From Neorhizobium alkalisoli (GTDB lineage: Bacteria; Pseudomonadota; Alphaproteobacteria; Rhizobiales; Rhizobiaceae), in contig NZ_PVBN01000008.1 of assembly GCF_002968635.1 (NCBI RefSeq), forward strand, positions 124,001-188,000: a stretch of 64,000 nt of DNA. The letters are read 5' to 3'. Position numbers and translations under genes: made by a program. Below, one piece after another: positions 62,640 to 64,000 of this stretch (position 1 is its first letter; the number at the start of each line of letters is the position of its first letter). A model generated the notes under the pieces. The model saw nothing but the letters and a program-made list of their open reading frames with translations. It was not told where the DNA came from and did not search any database.

Positions 62640-64000
62640 ATGGCAGACAACAATCTTGCGCGTAGCCGGAATGATTTGCCGGATTTCTTTGCCGATGATG
62701 ACCCGCTGGCAGAACTCGCCCGCATTGTAGGTTATGAAGATCGGCCCATCACTAAATCGGCGGCGCCGTTGGCCGACGATGCTTATTCGCCTGGTCGCGA
62801 ACCTGCGTTTAATCTGGAGGACGAACTCCTGCAGGAGTTCGAGCGCTACGACGCGCCGCGTCTTGACCCGATTCATGACATCAGCATCGACGACGTGCCG
62901 CATGCCGCTCCTGTCGCGGCTTCGTTTGCCGAGCCGGATTTCGGTCCGGAAATCGACGATGTCATCGACACGGCGGAATTTTCTCCGGCTTTGCTGCCGG
63001 ACGATCACGATGCCTTAAGTGGTGAAACGTTCTCGGTCCGCGACGAGGAGCCTTCGTTCCCGGCCAAAAGCTACGCCGAGAGCTATCTTGATGTGTCCGC
63101 CCCCGAACCTGTTGCTGCCGAGGTTTCGGACGACGATCGCGTCGAACCGGTATTCGATCTGCCCGACCTGCCGGCTGTAGCGGCCGTTTCGGAAGTGCAG
63201 CAAGCGTACGCGGCTGACGAGACCGCCGATCAGTTCGATGATGAATTCGATCTTGCTGCCGAGCTGGAGAGCTCGATCGGCGCCGAATCCGCCGTTGAAG
63301 GCGAGCCGGAAGTAAAGCCGGAGCCGAAAGCGAAGACCGGCTACGTTCCGGGTTTCCGCATGCCGCTTGCGAATTTCAACGTCGCGCGTGCAGCCGAGCC
63401 AGTTCCGCGTCCTCAGTCTCCGGCACCCGAACCGGCAGAAGAAGCCCTGGACCTGCCGGTGCTCGAGGATCTTCCGATTCTGGGCGCCACAACACCCGTC
63501 CACGATGTGCCGGTCGCGGCTGCTCAGACGGCAAAATTCGAGGTGGCTGAAGCCCCGGCTTCCGCTGCCGAGGTGGCTGAGCCTCTTCCTACGGTTTCGG
63601 TCGAACCTTCGGCTGCCGCAACATCTCCGGCCGCGGTTCAGTCGGCATCGAAGGACCGGTTTTCCGAACTTGACGAGCTGATTTACGACGTTCAGCGGTA
63701 TTCGTTTGCCGCTAACGGCGAGAAGCCGGTGTCGCCTCCCGTTGTCGAGGAGACAGCAGCTATTGCCTCAACGCCTGTCGCGAAGCCTGTTGCGGAAGCG
63801 GTCGCACCGGTTGCCGTTGCCCCAGTCGCCGTTGCGCCGGCTGTAGAGGCACGGGCCGCCGAGGATGCGGCGGTCGACGAGTTCGATCCCTTCTCCGACG
63901 ACGAATTCGAGATCGCGCTCGATGATCTTGAACTCGATCTTGCCGAGCTGGTCGTTGAAGATACCGAAAAACAATATGAACAAACGGTTCGAACCGCTCT
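62640..64000 (+). CDS. SPOR-domain cell-division-type protein, N-terminal part
   Basis: 453 codons from ATG 62640, open to the right edge. The visible part is acidic and Pro/Ala/Val-rich, largely disordered, with the conserved start MADNNLARSRNDLPDFFADD and DPLAELARIVGYEDRP. In rhizobia a gene of this start directly follows argS; it has one membrane helix and a C-terminal SPOR domain that binds denuded peptidoglycan at the septum. Neither is yet reached here. The SPOR call rests on position and the N-terminal signature, not on the domain itself. Confidence 0.75.
   Translation, partial: MADNNLARSRNDLPDFFADDDPLAELARIVGYEDRPITKSAAPLADDAYSPGREPAFNLEDELLQEFERYDAPRLDPIHDISIDDVPHAAPVAASFAEPDFGPEIDDVIDTAEFSPALLPDDHDALSGETFSVRDEEPSFPAKSYAESYLDVSAPEPVAAEVSDDDRVEPVFDLPDLPAVAAVSEVQQAYAADETADQFDDEFDLAAELESSIGAESAVEGEPEVKPEPKAKTGYVPGFRMPLANFNVARAAEPVPRPQSPAPEPAEEALDLPVLEDLPILGATTPVHDVPVAAAQTAKFEVAEAPASAAEVAEPLPTVSVEPSAAATSPAAVQSASKDRFSELDELIYDVQRYSFAANGEKPVSPPVVEETAAIASTPVAKPVAEAVAPVAVAPVAVAPAVEARAAEDAAVDEFDPFSDDEFEIALDDLELDLAELVVEDTEKQYEQTVRTA

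Noticed and set aside
1-64000. CRISPR arrays, prophage, transposons or a biosynthetic gene cluster
   Set aside because: No regularly spaced repeats, no Cas, integrase, transposase, capsid or terminase genes, and no adjoining biosynthetic enzymes were seen.

Overview
The window is a stretch of high-GC chromosome from an alphaproteobacterium of the Rhizobiaceae (Rhizobium, Neorhizobium, Agrobacterium or Ensifer type). The pointers are exoR, exoD, an Lrp-type PutR divergent from a PutA without an N-terminal ribbon-helix-helix, PopZ next to valS, a B12-dependent ribonucleotide reductase, several DUF982 genes, and the order dgt-argS-SPOR protein. Both ends cut genes: putA at the left, the SPOR-type gene at the right. 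No rRNA, CRISPR array, integrase or transposase gene is visible.

Layout. 1-6.4 kb: putA/putR and nrdJ, the latter behind a paired NrdR-box operator. 7-15.5 kb: a chemoreceptor with a secreted Cache-like partner, gpt, a universal stress protein, a CinA-type protein, wrbA, a TylF-type methyltransferase, tRNA-Leu(TAA) and a PPP phosphatase. 15.5-20.4 kb: trkH, ilvA, an alpha/beta hydrolase and a glycerophosphodiesterase. 20.5-25.5 kb: an HlyU-family gene, then the most striking locus: an ammonium transporter (Amt) fused to PAS, GGDEF and EAL domains, followed after 28 bp by a membrane diguanylate cyclase with an intact inhibitory site. 25.5-35.7 kb: azoreductase/LysR, ZntB, DUF2087, PhzF, CpdB, a PilZ protein, an Lrp regulator divergent from alanine dehydrogenase, and a YqjI-like PadR regulator with three operator-like repeats. 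35.3-39.6 kb: leftward genes, including a compact set of cysteine synthase, AlaX editing protein, SseA and a GNAT acetyltransferase. 39.9-43.8 kb: an orphan ChrR-like cupin, DUF982, a hydrolase and a QuiC-type dehydratase fusion behind a perfect palindrome.

An accessory segment of about 2.4 kb (43.9-46.3 kb) lies between two 16-bp direct repeats, one overlapping the 3' end of tRNA-Asn(GTT). It holds a Tat-exported beta-helix-like protein and decayed coding remnants. From 46.5 kb rightwards come exoD, small membrane proteins, a lytic transglycosylase, tRNA-Cys(GCA), pcm, popZ, valS, a FadL-type porin, exoR, xth, erpA, dgt, argS and the SPOR-type gene.

Links. Cyclic-di-GMP joins the Amt fusion and its neighbour cyclase (synthesis and breakdown) to a PilZ receptor 7 kb away. 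ExoR and ExoD concern exopolysaccharide. Amino-acid genes (putA, ald, ilvA, cysteine synthase) with Lrp regulators fit a rhizosphere lifestyle. Sub-300-base intergenic gaps not listed held nothing I could support.
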